Part shown: piece by piece, positions 43,750-53,776 of the stretch | How the letters are laid out: every line of letters begins with the position of its first letter | Position numbering within the stretch: the first letter of the stretch is position 1 | From: Agromyces flavus | GTDB taxonomy: Bacteria > Actinomycetota > Actinomycetes > Actinomycetales > Microbacteriaceae | Assembly: GCF_900104685.1 (NCBI RefSeq) | Contig: NZ_LT629755.1 | Location: forward strand, 2,046,001 to 2,110,000 | DNA length: 64,000 bases | Direction: 5' to 3' | Notes under the pieces: generated by a model | Told to the model about the DNA's origin: nothing | The model's input: the letters and a program-made list of their open reading frames with translations, nothing else | Databases searched by the model: none | Translations under genes and position numbers: made by a program

Positions 43750-44847
43750 TTGGGGGCCACGCTGCACGATGTCGCCAGGGTGGCAGGCGTCTCCATCAAG
43801 ACCGTCTCGAACGTGGTGCACGACTACCCGCACGTCCGGCCGCAGACGCGCGAACGAGTGCTGAGCGCGATCCGCGAGCTCGGGTATCGCCCCAACGTGT
43901 CGGCGCGGGGACTTCGATCCGGCCGCACCGGGGTCATCGGCCTCGCCGTCCCTTCCCTTCGCGAGAACTACTTCGCCGAGTTGGCCGACTCCGTCATCCG
44001 GGCGGCCGAGCGTCGCGATCTGAGCGTGCTGATCGAGCAGACGAACGGCGACCGCGAGAAGGAACTCCGATCGCTCTCGGGCGGCAGGCTCCATCTCACC
44101 GATGGCCTGTTGTTCAGTCCCGTCAGCCTGGGCCAGGCCGATGCCGAGGCACTCGACGTCTCGATCCCGCTGGTCCTGCTCGGCGAGCGGATCTTCGGCG
44201 GTCCGACGGATCACGTGACGATGCACAACGTCACCTCGGCACGAGCGGCGGTCGAGCACCTCCTCGGCTTCGGGCGCACCCGCATCGCCCTCATCGGCGC
44301 ACCCGAGTCGCCGCACGGCGATGCGAGCTCCGGATCACTCCGACTGGACGGATACCGGCAGGCGCTCGCGGCCGCGGGCATCGCCGATGATTCCCGGCTC
44401 ATCCGCGTCGCGCAGCCGTGGAACCGTGAGACTGGAGCGGCAGCGACCTGGCGCATGATCGACGAGGGCGTGTCGTTCGACGCCGTCTTCGCCCTCAACG
44501 ACACCCTCGGCCTGGGCGTACTGCGTTCGCTCGGCGAGGCCGGCTTGCGCGTGCCCGAGGACGTGGCCGTCATCGGCTTCGACAACATCGACGAGTCGCG
44601 ATTCTCGGTTCCGTCGATGTCGAGCGTCGACCCGGGGCGCGACGAAATCGCGGAGATCGCCGTCGAACTGCTCTCGGAGCGCATCCTCGAGAAGGGCGAG
44701 CGCCGGCCGCCGCGCCAGGTCAAGCCCGAGTTCCGCATCGTCGTACGCGAGTCGACTGGTGGGGTGGCGCCTCCTCACGAGCCGGGCGTCGTCGGCGGCA
44801 CCGAGGCGGATGGCGCGCGGTCGGCGTCGTCGGCCGTGAACACGTAG
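43750..44847 (+). CDS. LacI-family transcriptional regulator of the pentonate genes
   Basis: 365 aa. The HTH is ATLHDVARVAGVSIKTVSNVVHDYPHVRPQTRERV (residues 3-37), followed by a complete sugar-binding domain ending VIGFDNIDESRFSVPSMSSVDPG. The start is TTG 43750 with GGAGG 5-6 nt upstream; no ATG or GTG is available before the HTH. The C-terminal 25 residues lie beyond the domain and overlap the convergent GNAT gene by 73 bp. Its target is probably the FAH-IlvD genes just upstream. Confidence 0.88.
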   Translation: MGATLHDVARVAGVSIKTVSNVVHDYPHVRPQTRERVLSAIRELGYRPNVSARGLRSGRTGVIGLAVPSLRENYFAELADSVIRAAERRDLSVLIEQTNGDREKELRSLSGGRLHLTDGLLFSPVSLGQADAEALDVSIPLVLLGERIFGGPTDHVTMHNVTSARAAVEHLLGFGRTRIALIGAPESPHGDASSGSLRLDGYRQALAAAGIADDSRLIRVAQPWNRETGAAATWRMIDEGVSFDAVFALNDTLGLGVLRSLGEAGLRVPEDVAVIGFDNIDESRFSVPSMSSVDPGRDEIAEIAVELLSERILEKGERRPPRQVKPEFRIVVRESTGGVAPPHEPGVVGGTEADGARSASSAVNT

Positions 44848-45641
44848 TCTCCGCGCTCGTCGAGCTCCGGGCGCAGCCGCCCGTCCGCCAGCGCCGCGAA
44901 CGCCTCGCGCGACGCAGCCCGGAGGTCCGCCGCCGCCCGCGGGTCGGCGGCCCGCACGCCCTCGAAATCGGCCGTGAGCGCGAGTCCGCCCTCCGATCGC
45001 CACGCGGGCTGCGGCATCCGCTGCAGGGCCCGCTCGACGCGCGGCGAGGCCAGCCGCCAGCGCACCTCGAACCGGTCGCTGCGGTCGCCGCCCGAGATCG
45101 CGTCGCGCAACTCGCCGTAGAAGTCGGGGTGGTACGCGATCACCTCTGCGCCGAGGCGCACCAGGTTCATCCGCGCGTTGCGGCGGATGAGCGGATCGTA
45201 CGTCCAGCGCACCTCCTCGATGCCGTGCTCGAGGCAAATCGCACGTTGCCGCAACTTGAGTGCGACGCCGATGCCGCGCCCGCGCGCGCTCGGGTCGACC
45301 GCGTTCATGTGCGAGTGCACGTGGAGTCCGCCGGTCCAGCCCAGGAAGCCGAGCGCGGCCCCGAGCGGCGGTTCGTCGGGTGCGGCGAGTTCGCCCGCGG
45401 CTTGGGCTCGCCCCGGCGCCGGGACGGCGAGGAGCACGGTGTTGCCCGCGTGCGCGATCGCGGTCAGCGACGCGAGGTCGACCGTGCGCCCAACGCCCCA
45501 GGTCGCGTCGAAGCGGGCGAGCGTGCCCGCCAGCTCGTCCATGCGCGCCTCGCGCGTGACGACGCCAGAGCGCCGGTCGGCATCATCGGCGAGTGCGCGG
45601 GCCGCGAGCGCGACCGCAGCGAGCTCCGGGCCATCCGTCAT
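44775..45641 (-). CDS. GNAT-superfamily acetyltransferase, function unknown
   Basis: 288 aa. The acetyl-CoA site is HMNAVDPSARGRGIGVALKLRQRAICLEHGIEEVRWTYDPLIRRNARMNLVRLGAEV, with R-G-R-G-I-G. A large C-terminal region (RFEVRWRLASPRVERAL...) is characteristic of a two-domain subgroup of uncharacterised actinobacterial GNATs. It ends 73 bp inside the convergent LacI gene. TAGGGT lies 7 nt before the ATG. Confidence 0.85.
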   Translation of the reverse strand: MTDGPELAAVALAARALADDADRRSGVVTREARMDELAGTLARFDATWGVGRTVDLASLTAIAHAGNTVLLAVPAPGRAQAAGELAAPDEPPLGAALGFLGWTGGLHVHSHMNAVDPSARGRGIGVALKLRQRAICLEHGIEEVRWTYDPLIRRNARMNLVRLGAEVIAYHPDFYGELRDAISGGDRSDRFEVRWRLASPRVERALQRMPQPAWRSEGGLALTADFEGVRAADPRAAADLRAASREAFAALADGRLRPELDERGDYVFTADDADRAPSASVPPTTPGS

Positions 45642-45648
45642 GCCCGCG

Positions 45649-45654
45649 ACCCTA
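45649..45654 (-). promoter_or_regulatory. -10 element TAGGGT of the GNAT gene (leaderless)
   Basis: TAGGGT, 7 nt before ATG 45641. Confidence 0.45.
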
Positions 45655-45687
45655 TCGCGCGGGGTCGACCGGTCGGATGCGCGCGCA

Positions 45688-45750
45688 CGAGTGCCGCTTC
45701 TGCTTTGGAGGACGCCGTCGAACCGCACTCGAGCGCAGAAGCGGCACTCG
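45688..45750. terminator. Large hairpin with 16-bp perfect arms
   Basis: CGAGTGCCGCTTCTGC (45688-45703) and GCAGAAGCGGCACTCG (45735-45750) with a 31-nt loop that itself contains GCACTCGAG, repeated at the right arm. It begins 26 nt past the stop of the 45776-47053 gene, so it can terminate that transcript; its size suggests a dispersed palindromic repeat. Confidence 0.65.
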
Positions 45751-45775
45751 AGGAACGGATGTCGCAACGCGCCGC

Positions 45776-47053
45776 TCAGCGCGCGAGGCGGTCCTCCATG
45801 CCCCACGCCTGGCCGTAGCCACCGTCGGCCTCGGCGCGCGCCATCAGGTCGAGGAACGGCTGCGCGTCGAACGCCTCGGGCCCGAGCACGCCGACGCCAT
45901 GCCAGGCCCCGGTCGCGAGCAGCTCGAGGGCGATGACGGGGTTGAGCGCGGTCTGCCAGACGACGCACTGGGCCTCGTACTCGCGCATCGTCCACTCGTT
46001 GTCGCTCACGTGGTAGAGGTACACCTCGCGGGGTGTGCCATCCGTGCCGGTGCCCGTCACCCACAGGCCCGCGCACGTCTTGCCCGTCATGCGCGGGCCG
46101 ATCGTGGCGGGGTCGGGCAGGGCCGCGGCGACGACGTCGCGCGGCGCGACCTCGACCGGACCGTTCGCGCTCCGGACCCGGATCGGCGCGGTCTTGTCGA
46201 GCCCGAGCAGGTTGAGCGTCTTGAGCACGCCGATGAACTCGTCGCCGAGACCGTACTTGAAGGTCACGCGCTTGGCGTCGACCCACCGCGGCATGAGGAG
46301 CACCTCCTCGTGCTCGACGTTCACGCACTCGACCGGCCCGATGCCCTCGGGGAACTCGAACACCTCGGGCTCGCTGAACGGCGGGGTCGTGTACCAGCCG
46401 CGATCCTTCTCCCAGACGACCGGGGGGTTGAGACACTCCTCGATCGTCGTCCAGATCGAGAACGACGGCGCGAAGATCTCGTTGCCGGCATCGTCGCGCA
46501 CGACGAGGTTGGCGCCGTCGCGCGTGCCGAGCTCGTCGATCTCGCTGAAGAGGTGGTCGGCGGCGTACCGCGCGAACACATCGGAGAGCCCCAGCTCGAC
46601 GCCCATGCCCACGAGGGCGACGCGGCCCGCCTTCTCCCAGTCGCCTGCCTGCGCGAACTGGTCGTCGCCGAGCTTCACGCCCGGCTCGGCGTACGGCTCG
46701 GTGGGATGCGGTTCCGACAGGCTCATCGCCATGTCGAGGTAATCGGCGCCCGCGGCGAGCGCGCCGGCGAAGATCGAGGGCACGAACTTCGGCTCGACCG
46801 CATTCATCACGTGGGTTGCGCCGTGCTCGCGCGCGACGGATGCCACGACCTCAGGGTCGCTCGCGTCGATCTGGGCCGTGGCGAACCGGGCAGCCACATC
46901 GTCGCCGTGCCGCGCACGGATCCATTCGACCGTGCGGGTCGCCCGCGACTCGTCGTAGTCGCTCACGACGATGAGCTCGAAGAACGAGCGGCGTGCGGCG
47001 ATCTTGGCGATGGCGTCTCCGACGCCTCCGGCGCCGACGAGGAGGATTCGCAT
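45776..47053 (-). CDS. Saccharopine dehydrogenase family oxidoreductase
   Basis: 425 aa. The N-terminal NAD(P)-binding Rossmann motif ILLVGAGGVGDAIAKIAARR and the TRTVEWI / HVMNAVEPKFVPSIFAGALAAGADYLDMAMS block are diagnostic of the family. Members include carboxynorspermidine dehydrogenase, lysine 6-dehydrogenase and saccharopine enzymes; the substrate here is not resolved, and no lysine or polyamine gene lies beside it. ATG 47053 has TACCGT 7 nt upstream and no ribosome site, fitting leaderless expression. Confidence 0.88.
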   Translation of the reverse strand: MRILLVGAGGVGDAIAKIAARRSFFELIVVSDYDESRATRTVEWIRARHGDDVAARFATAQIDASDPEVVASVAREHGATHVMNAVEPKFVPSIFAGALAAGADYLDMAMSLSEPHPTEPYAEPGVKLGDDQFAQAGDWEKAGRVALVGMGVELGLSDVFARYAADHLFSEIDELGTRDGANLVVRDDAGNEIFAPSFSIWTTIEECLNPPVVWEKDRGWYTTPPFSEPEVFEFPEGIGPVECVNVEHEEVLLMPRWVDAKRVTFKYGLGDEFIGVLKTLNLLGLDKTAPIRVRSANGPVEVAPRDVVAAALPDPATIGPRMTGKTCAGLWVTGTGTDGTPREVYLYHVSDNEWTMREYEAQCVVWQTALNPVIALELLATGAWHGVGVLGPEAFDAQPFLDLMARAEADGGYGQAWGMEDRLAR

Positions 47054-47060
47054 GGTGGGT

Positions 47061-47066
47061 ACGGTA
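47061..47066 (-). promoter_or_regulatory. -10 element TACCGT of the saccharopine-dehydrogenase-like gene (leaderless)
   Basis: TACCGT, 7 nt before ATG 47053. Confidence 0.45.
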
Positions 47067-47116
47067 GCCGCCGGCGCGCGAATTGTCCAGATGGATAGCA
47101 GGGTCGGGACGACGGG

Positions 47117-48493
47117 TCACGGATGGCGCAGCATCCGCCCGCGCGTTGCCCCGCCGTCGACCGGCTCGCCCGCCAGGTACGTCGCGCGGACGACACCCTG
47201 CAGCGTGCGCCCGTCGTACGGCGTGATCGGATGACGGTGCTCGAGCCGCGCCGCATCCACGGCGAACTCGGCATCGGGCGCGACCACGGCCAGGTCGGCC
47301 GCGGCGCCGACCGCGATCTGCCCCTTGCCCTCGACGCCGGCCATGCGCGCGGGCGCCGACGCCATCCATCCGACGACGCGCTCGATCGGGATGCCGCGGC
47401 GCCGCGCCTCGGTCCAGACCACGGGCAGTCCCACCTGGAGGGACGCGATGCCGCCCCACGCCTCGGCGAAGTCGCCGTCGCCGGCGTGCTTGAGGTCGGC
47501 CGGCGCGGGAGAGTGATCGGTCACGACGAGGTCGATCGTGCCGTCCTCGAGCCCGCCCCAGAGCGCGTCGCGGTTGTCGGTCTCCCGGATGGGCGGACAG
47601 CACTTGTAGTCCGTCGCCCCGGCGGGCACGTCCTCGGCCACGAGCGAGAGGTAGTGCGGGCAGGTCTCGGCGGTGATCCGCACGCCGTCTCGCTTCGCCG
47701 CGGCGATGAGCGGCAGCGCCGCCGCCGAGCTCAGGTGCAGGATGTGCGCCCGGGCGCCCGTGCGCCGCGCGGCCTCGATCACCGTCGTGATCGCGGCCGC
47801 CTCGGCGGCCGGCGGTCGGGACGCCAGGAAGTCCGCGTAACGCCGGCCGTTCGCCGCCGGCGCCGAGCGGATGACGGCGGGGTCCTCGGCGTGCACGATC
47901 ACGGGCCGGTCGAGATCGGCGAGCACCCGCATCGCCGCCTCGAGCTCCGGCGCGGTCACGGGCGGGAACTCGGGAACGCCCGAGTCGACCAGGAAGCACT
48001 TGAATCCGTACACGCCCTCGGCGACGAGCGGCCGCAGGTCGGCGAGATTGCCCGGCACGATGCCGCCCCAGAACCCGACGTCGACGGAGAGACCGGCGGC
48101 CGCCGCGGCCCGGCGCTTGACCTCGAGCGCGGCGACCGAGGTCGTGGGCGGGATGCTGTTGAGGGGCATGTCGACGATCGTCGTGACGCCGCCGGCGGCG
48201 GCCGCGCGCGTCGCGGTACGGAAACCCTCCCACTCGGTCCGTCCGGGTTCGTTCACGTGCACGTGCGTGTCGACCAGGCCCGGGATGAGCACCTCGTCGT
48301 CGGCGAGCCGCGCCATCCGCACGCCCTCGAGCCCGGCGCCGAGCGACTCGATCGCCGCGACGGTCCCGTCGCGCACGCCCACCTCGGCAGGCGCGAACGC
48401 GCCGGCGACCAGGACCCGCGCGCCGGTGACGACGAGGTCGTACGGCGCGGTGCCGGCCTCGACCGGCCCGCCCCGGGACATCCGCTCGCTCAC
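47117..48493 (-). CDS. allB: Allantoinase
   Basis: 458 aa. It opens allantoin to allantoate. Metal-binding motifs: [19 protein letters not shown] (HxH and NEPGR), [11 protein letters not shown] (carboxylated Lys), [15 protein letters not shown] and [10 protein letters not shown] (Asp). [10 protein letters not shown] and the TDHSP end separate it from dihydroorotase and hydantoinase. GTG 48493 overlaps the upstream stop (GTGA); ATG 48481 is an alternative. It is last in the four-gene operon aceB - DUF6986 - UGHY - allB. Confidence 0.93.
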   Translation of the reverse strand: MSERMSRGGPVEAGTAPYDLVVTGARVLVAGAFAPAEVGVRDGTVAAIESLGAGLEGVRMARLADDEVLIPGLVDTHVHVNEPGRTEWEGFRTATRAAAAGGVTTIVDMPLNSIPPTTSVAALEVKRRAAAAAGLSVDVGFWGGIVPGNLADLRPLVAEGVYGFKCFLVDSGVPEFPPVTAPELEAAMRVLADLDRPVIVHAEDPAVIRSAPAANGRRYADFLASRPPAAEAAAITTVIEAARRTGARAHILHLSSAAALPLIAAAKRDGVRITAETCPHYLSLVAEDVPAGATDYKCCPPIRETDNRDALWGGLEDGTIDLVVTDHSPAPADLKHAGDGDFAEAWGGIASLQVGLPVVWTEARRRGIPIERVVGWMASAPARMAGVEGKGQIAVGAAADLAVVAPDAEFAVDAARLEHRHPITPYDGRTLQGVVRATYLAGEPVDGGATRGRMLRHP

Positions 48494-49338
48494 CACCGCG
48501 GCCCGCCGGCCGGACCGCCGGCCGGATCGGTGAGCCGCACCTGCCGGTTCACGTCCTTGTAGAGCAGGTACCGGAAGGGACCCGGGCCGCCCGCGTAGCA
48601 GGCCTGCGGGCAGAATGCGCGCAGCCACATGAAGTCGCCCGCCTCGACCTCCACCCAGTCGCCGTTGAGCCGGTACACGCCCTTGCCCTCGAGCACGTAG
48701 AGCCCGTGCTCCATGACGTGCGTCTCGGCGAACGGGATCACGCCGCCGGGCTGGAAGGTCACGATGTTCACGTGCATGTCGTGCGCGAGGTCGTCGGGAT
48801 CGACGAAGCGGGTGGTCGCCCAGGCGCCCTGGGTGTCGGGCATGGGACGCGGCTCGACCTCGGCGTCGTTCGTCACGAACGACCGCGGCGCGGCGACGTC
48901 GTCGAGCGGCTCGTACGCCTTCCGAATCCAATGGAAGCTCGTGATCGCGTCGCCGTCGTTGGCGATCGCCCATTCGGCTCCGGCGGCGAGGTACGCGTAG
49001 CCGCCGGGTTCGAGCACGTGCCGCTCGCCGTCGAGGCGCAGCGTGAGTGCGCCCGCCGTCACGAACACGACGCCCTCGACGCCCGGCTCGCGCTCGGGAC
49101 GCTCGGAACCGCCGCCCGACGCGACCTCGACGATGAGCTGCGCGAACGTCGTCGCGAAGCCGGCGATGGGCCGCGCGAGGATCCACGAGCGCGTCCGCGT
49201 GAAGCCGGGCAGGTTGCTCGTGACGATGTCGCGGAGCACGCCCTTCGGGATCACGGTGTACGCCTCGGTCACGATCGCCCGGTCGGTGAGCAGCTCGGAC
49301 TGGCCCGGCAGTCCGCCCGGCGGGGTGAAGTAGCTCAT
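48490..49338 (-). CDS. allE: (S)-ureidoglycine aminohydrolase (bicupin)
   Basis: 282 aa with two cupin domains. It takes ureidoglycine, formed from allantoate, to ureidoglycolate and ammonia. [39 protein letters not shown] at the N-terminus and the second-cupin metal motif [26 protein letters not shown] (E..H..) are typical of UGHY. The ATG overlaps the upstream stop (ATGA). Confidence 0.93.
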   Translation of the reverse strand: MSYFTPPGGLPGQSELLTDRAIVTEAYTVIPKGVLRDIVTSNLPGFTRTRSWILARPIAGFATTFAQLIVEVASGGGSERPEREPGVEGVVFVTAGALTLRLDGERHVLEPGGYAYLAAGAEWAIANDGDAITSFHWIRKAYEPLDDVAAPRSFVTNDAEVEPRPMPDTQGAWATTRFVDPDDLAHDMHVNIVTFQPGGVIPFAETHVMEHGLYVLEGKGVYRLNGDWVEVEAGDFMWLRAFCPQACYAGGPGPFRYLLYKDVNRQVRLTDPAGGPAGGPRW

Positions 49339-50594
49339 GCGCCCTCCCTCACGCGCGCGAGCGCGGTGAGCGCTCGCTCGTCGAACCCGGTGTCGGCCTC
49401 GACCTCGTCGGAGGTCAGCGCACCGCACAGCACGCCGTGCCGCACGAACCCGGCGAGCGCGCGCGCCGTGGCCGGTTCGTCGAGCACGCCGCCCGCGCGT
49501 CGGTCGTGCACGTCGCGCAGGCGCGCGGCGGCCCCGGCGTAGCTCTGGCGATAGTAGGCGTACGTCGCGAGGAAGCGGGTCGGCAGCTGCGCGGGGTGCA
49601 GGTCCCAGCCCTGCGGGAACCCGCGCTCGAGCGAGCGACGCACGAGGCGCGCGTGCAGTCGCCAGGCTGCCGGGGCGCGGTCGCCGACCGGCAGCACGTT
49701 GGTCGAACCGTCCGACAGGCGGATGCCCGTGCCCGCGACCGCGAGCTGCATCACGTGCTTCGCGTGGTCGGCCGCCGGATGCTCGAGCGACTGGTACGGC
49801 CCGGCGATGCCGAGCGACGCGCTGAAGTCGTACGTGCCGAAGTGCAGTGCGCTCACCCGGCCGCGGCCCGCGAGTGCGAGCCGGGCCACCGGCGCGACGC
49901 CGTCGGGGCCGAGCACGAGCTGCGGCGTCTCGACCTGCACCTCGAATCGCAGCCGGCCGTCGGGCAGGCCGTGCACGCGCTCGAGGGCCGCCGCGACGTC
50001 GGCCATCGCCTCGACCTGGGCGACCGTCGAGACCTTCGGCAGGGTCAGGGCGAGGCCGTCGGGCACTCCGCCGTGCTCGACGAGCGTCGTGATGAAGAGA
50101 TCGAGCGTCCGGATGCCGCGCACGCGAGTCGCGGCCTCGAAGCTCTTGAAGCGGATGCCGATGGATCGCGGCGCGAAGCCGGCCCCCTCGGCGGCGAGCA
50201 CCCGGCGCGCGGCGCGGACCGCGTCGGCGTCCTCGTGCTCGTCGCCGTGGTCGCCGTACCCGTCCTCGAAGTCGATGCGGAGGTCCTCGATCGGTTCGCG
50301 GTCCAGCTTGACGTGCACGCGCGGCACGACCGCCGCCGCGAGCCGCTCGTCGAAGCCGATCAGGCCCGCGACCGCGTCGAGGCCACCCGCGGCCTCGACC
50401 GCCTCGCGCGCCAGTCGGCCCCACACCGTCGTGAGCTCGGGCGTGAACCGGTCGCCGGGCACGTACACCGTGTGCACCGGCTGGCGGGAGCTGTCGTCGC
50501 CCGGGTAGGCGCGGGCGAGCAGCTCGTCGGTCGCGACGAGCCGGGCGTCGATCGCGGCGAGATCGGCGGCGGAGAGGGCGGTGCGCACGCTCAC
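49335..50594 (-). CDS. DUF6986 aldolase-like protein
   Basis: 419 aa, no signal peptide. Motifs [53 protein letters not shown] and [16 protein letters not shown] resemble the HpcH/HpaI-CitE aldolase barrel (E and D metal ligands, conserved Arg), the same superfamily as malate synthase. I recall DUF6986 proteins as uncharacterised neighbours of malate synthase and ureide genes in actinobacteria. Overlaps on both sides (GTGA and ATGA) show tight coupling. A lyase acting on a C4-C5 glyoxylate-derived acid is a reasonable guess only. Confidence 0.75.
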   Translation of the reverse strand: MSVRTALSAADLAAIDARLVATDELLARAYPGDDSSRQPVHTVYVPGDRFTPELTTVWGRLAREAVEAAGGLDAVAGLIGFDERLAAAVVPRVHVKLDREPIEDLRIDFEDGYGDHGDEHEDADAVRAARRVLAAEGAGFAPRSIGIRFKSFEAATRVRGIRTLDLFITTLVEHGGVPDGLALTLPKVSTVAQVEAMADVAAALERVHGLPDGRLRFEVQVETPQLVLGPDGVAPVARLALAGRGRVSALHFGTYDFSASLGIAGPYQSLEHPAADHAKHVMQLAVAGTGIRLSDGSTNVLPVGDRAPAAWRLHARLVRRSLERGFPQGWDLHPAQLPTRFLATYAYYRQSYAGAAARLRDVHDRRAGGVLDEPATARALAGFVRHGVLCGALTSDEVEADTGFDERALTALARVREGA

Positions 50595-52192
50595 TCCAGC
50601 AGCTCGTAGGCGGGGAGCGTGAGGAAGTCGACGTACTCGTCGGCGAGGCACAGGTCGGCCACTAGTCGGGCCGCCGGCTCGTAGTGGGCCGTGAACCGGT
50701 CCGGCGGCACGTCGGCGCGCAGGGCGGCGACCTCGTCGTCGAGCACCTCGCGCACGAGCGCGGGCGTCAGCCGCCGACCTGAGTCGGCGAGCACGGTCTC
50801 GTGCCGCAGCTGCTGCCACACCTGCGAGCGCGAGATCTCGGCGGTGGCGGCATCCTCCATGAGACTGTGCAGGGCGACCGCGCCGTTGCCCGAGAGCCAG
50901 ACGGCGAGGTAGGCCACGGCGACCGACAGGTTCGTGCGGAGGCCCGCCTCGGTGACCTGCCCGCCCGTCGCGGCGACGTCGAGCAGCTCTGCCGCGGACA
51001 CCTCGACCTCGGGCCGTTGCCGATCGAGCTGGTTCGGCCGGTCGCCCAGCACGCCGTCGAACACCTCGCGGCAGACGGGCACCAGGTCGGGGTGCGCGAC
51101 CCACGAGCCGTCGAACCCGTCGTCGGCCTCGCGCGCCTTGTCGGCCCGCACCTTCTCGAACGCGACCGCGGTCGCCTCGGGGTCGGCGCGGTTCGGCACG
51201 AACGCCGCCATGCCGCCCATGGCGACCGCACCGCGGCGGTGGCACGTCTTCACGAGGAGCTCGGTGTACGCGCGCATGAACGGCGCGGTCATCGCCACCG
51301 AGGCCCGGTCGGGCACGACGAACTCGGGCCCTGCGTCGCGGAACACCTTGATGATGCTGAACAGGTAGTCCCATCGGCCGGCGTTCAGGCCCGACGCGTG
51401 GTCGCGCAGCTCGTACAGGATCTCGTCCATCTCGAACGCCGCCGGGATGGTCTCGATGAGCACCGTCGCCCGGATGGTACCCGGCGCGAGCGACATCCGC
51501 TCCTCGGCGAACGAGAACACGTCGTTCCAGAGGCGCGCCTCGAGGTGCGACTCGAGCTTGGGCAGGTAGTAGAACGGTGCGTCGCCGCGGTCGATGAGCA
51601 GCTGCGCAGTGTGGAACGCGTGCAGGCCGAAGTCGACGAGGGAGGCCGAAGCGCGCTCGCCGTCGACCAGGACGTGCTTCTCGGGCAGGTGCCATCCGCG
51701 CGGACGCGTCACGACGGTCGGCCGGCGGATGTCGTCTCGCAGCGCGTACTCCTTGCCCTCGGGCGACGTGAAGGCGAGCGTGCCGCGCGCAGCGTCGCGC
51801 AGGTTGCGGATGCTGCCGACGATGTTCGCCCACGTCGGGCTGCAGGCGTCCTCGAGGTCGGCGAGCCATACGCGCGCACCCGAGTTGAGCGCGTTGATCG
51901 CCATCTTCGCGGGCGCCGCCGGACCGGTGATCTCGACGCGGCGGTCGACGAGCGCCGGCGGAGGCGGAGGCACGCTCCAGTCGCCGGACCGGACGTCGGC
52001 CGTCTCGGCGAGGAATCCGAGACGTTCCTCGCCGCGCGCGATGCGGTCGCGGCGCTCGCGGCGCGCCTCGAGCCGTTCCCGTCGACGCGCGTCGAAGCGA
52101 TGGTGCAGCTCCTCGACGAACGCGAGGGCGTCGTCGGCGAGGATCTCCTCCCCGCCCGCGACGTCGTCGGCACGTGCGATCTCGATCGTCAT
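50591..52192 (-). CDS. aceB: Malate synthase A
   Basis: 533 aa, the malate synthase A length. It condenses glyoxylate and acetyl-CoA to malate. Catalytic regions: NSGARVWLADLEDACSPTWAN, VVTRPRGWHLPEKHVLVDG, TVLIETIPAAFEMDEILYELRDHASGLNAGRWDYLFSIIK and NRADPEATAVAFEKVRADKAREADDGFDGSWVAHPDLV. No isocitrate lyase gene is adjacent, so this copy is best linked to glyoxylate from ureide breakdown. GGAGGGGAGC precedes the ATG. First gene of the operon, 127 bp from the divergent xdh genes. Confidence 0.96.
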   Translation of the reverse strand: MTIEIARADDVAGGEEILADDALAFVEELHHRFDARRRERLEARRERRDRIARGEERLGFLAETADVRSGDWSVPPPPPALVDRRVEITGPAAPAKMAINALNSGARVWLADLEDACSPTWANIVGSIRNLRDAARGTLAFTSPEGKEYALRDDIRRPTVVTRPRGWHLPEKHVLVDGERASASLVDFGLHAFHTAQLLIDRGDAPFYYLPKLESHLEARLWNDVFSFAEERMSLAPGTIRATVLIETIPAAFEMDEILYELRDHASGLNAGRWDYLFSIIKVFRDAGPEFVVPDRASVAMTAPFMRAYTELLVKTCHRRGAVAMGGMAAFVPNRADPEATAVAFEKVRADKAREADDGFDGSWVAHPDLVPVCREVFDGVLGDRPNQLDRQRPEVEVSAAELLDVAATGGQVTEAGLRTNLSVAVAYLAVWLSGNGAVALHSLMEDAATAEISRSQVWQQLRHETVLADSGRRLTPALVREVLDDEVAALRADVPPDRFTAHYEPAARLVADLCLADEYVDFLTLPAYELLE

Positions 52193-52291
52193 GCGGCTTC
52201 CGCTCCCCTCCGGGTCGATGCCACCACGCTGCCCTCATCTTGGCGCACGACGGGCGCGCCGTCACGAGGTCTCCGCCCTTCCGCGCGAGCG

Positions 52292-52297
52292 TAGACT
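52292..52297 (+). promoter_or_regulatory. -10 element TAGACT of the xdh operon
   Basis: TAGACT, about 22 nt before ATG 52320, leaving a short leader containing GAGGGG. Confidence 0.5.
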
Positions 52298-52319
52298 CGC
52301 CGGAACGAGGGGTGCGAGG

Positions 52320-53776
52320 ATGGACGACTCGATGGTGACCGTCAACGGACGGTCATGCACGTTGCGCGGAGTCGCGCCGCACACGACGGCGCTCGACTGG
52401 TTGCGGGCGCAGGGGCTCACGGGCGCCAAGGAGGGCTGCGCCGAGGGCGAGTGCGGCGCGTGCTCGGTGCTCGTCGCCATGCCCGACGGCGCCGACGGCA
52501 CCGCGTGGACGGCCGTGAACTCGTGCCTCGTCCCGGCCGCCGCGCTCGACGGCCAGGAGGTCGTGACCGCCGAGGGTCTGGGCGCGCCCCAGTCCATGCA
52601 TCCGGTGCAGGCCGCGCTCGCCGCCGCGGGCGGCTCGCAGTGCGGGTACTGCACGCCCGGGTTCGCCTGCAGCATGGCCGCCGAGTTCTACCGAGCCCGG
52701 CGGGGCGAAGCGGATGGCGCGAGCGAGGCGGATGGCGCGAGCGAGGCGGATGGCGCGGGCGCGTTCGACGTGCACGCGCTGGCCGGCAACCTCTGCCGGT
52801 GCACCGGCTACCGGCCGATCCGCGACGCCGCGGTCGGGCTCGGCACCCCCGACGCCGACGACCCGCTGGCCGCGCGCCGGAGCCGGCCCGCACCCGAGAC
52901 GGTCGCGACCCGGATCGAGGCCGACGGCGCTCGCTTCGTCCGCCCTCGCTCGCTCGACGAGGCCTTCGCCCTGATCGCCGACGAGCCCGACGCCGCGGTC
53001 GTGGCCGGCTGCACCGACTGGGGCGTCGAGGTGAACCTGCGCGGACGCCGTGCGCCGCTCACGGTCGCCATCGACCGCCTGCCCGAACTGCGGGGATTCG
53101 CGTTCGGCGACGCCGGCATCGAGCTCGGCGCGGGGCTGACCCTCGCCGAGGCCGAACGGCTCCTCGAGGGCCGCGTGCCGCTCCTCGCCGAGCTGTTCCC
53201 GCAGTTCGCGTCGCCGCTGATCCGCAACCGCGCGACCCTCGGCGGCAACCTCGGCACCGCCTCCCCCATCGGCGACGCCGCACCGGCACTGCTCGCGCTC
53301 GAGGCACGGCTCGTGCTCGGCTCGATCGACGGCGAGCGCGAGGTCGACCTCGCCGAGTACTTCACGGGCTATCGCACGACCGTGCGCGGGCCGGGCGAGC
53401 TGATCCGTTCGGTGCGGATCCCCCTGCCCCTCGCCGCACTCTCAGGCTTCCACAAGGTCGCGAAGCGCCGCTTCGACGACATCTCGAGCATGGCCGCGGC
53501 ATTCGCGCTCGACGTCGGCGCCGACGGCGTCGTGGCCGCGGCGCGCATCGGGCTGGGCGGCGTCGCGGCGACGCCGATCCGAGCTCGCGCGACCGAGGCC
53601 GCGCTGGTCGGACGACGGTGGGACGGCGAGGCCGTGCGGGACGCGGCATCCGTGCTGGGCTCGGAGGGGACGCCGATGAGCGACCACCGCGCGAGCGCCG
53701 AGTACCGCGCGATCATGCTCCAGCAGTCGTTGCTGCGGCTGTTCCGGGCCGCGGCCCACGAGGAGGTGGTGCCCGC

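Noticed and set aside
41629..44316. 895-codon minus-strand frame
   Set aside because: Antisense to the FAH, IlvD/EDD and LacI genes, which are motif-supported.
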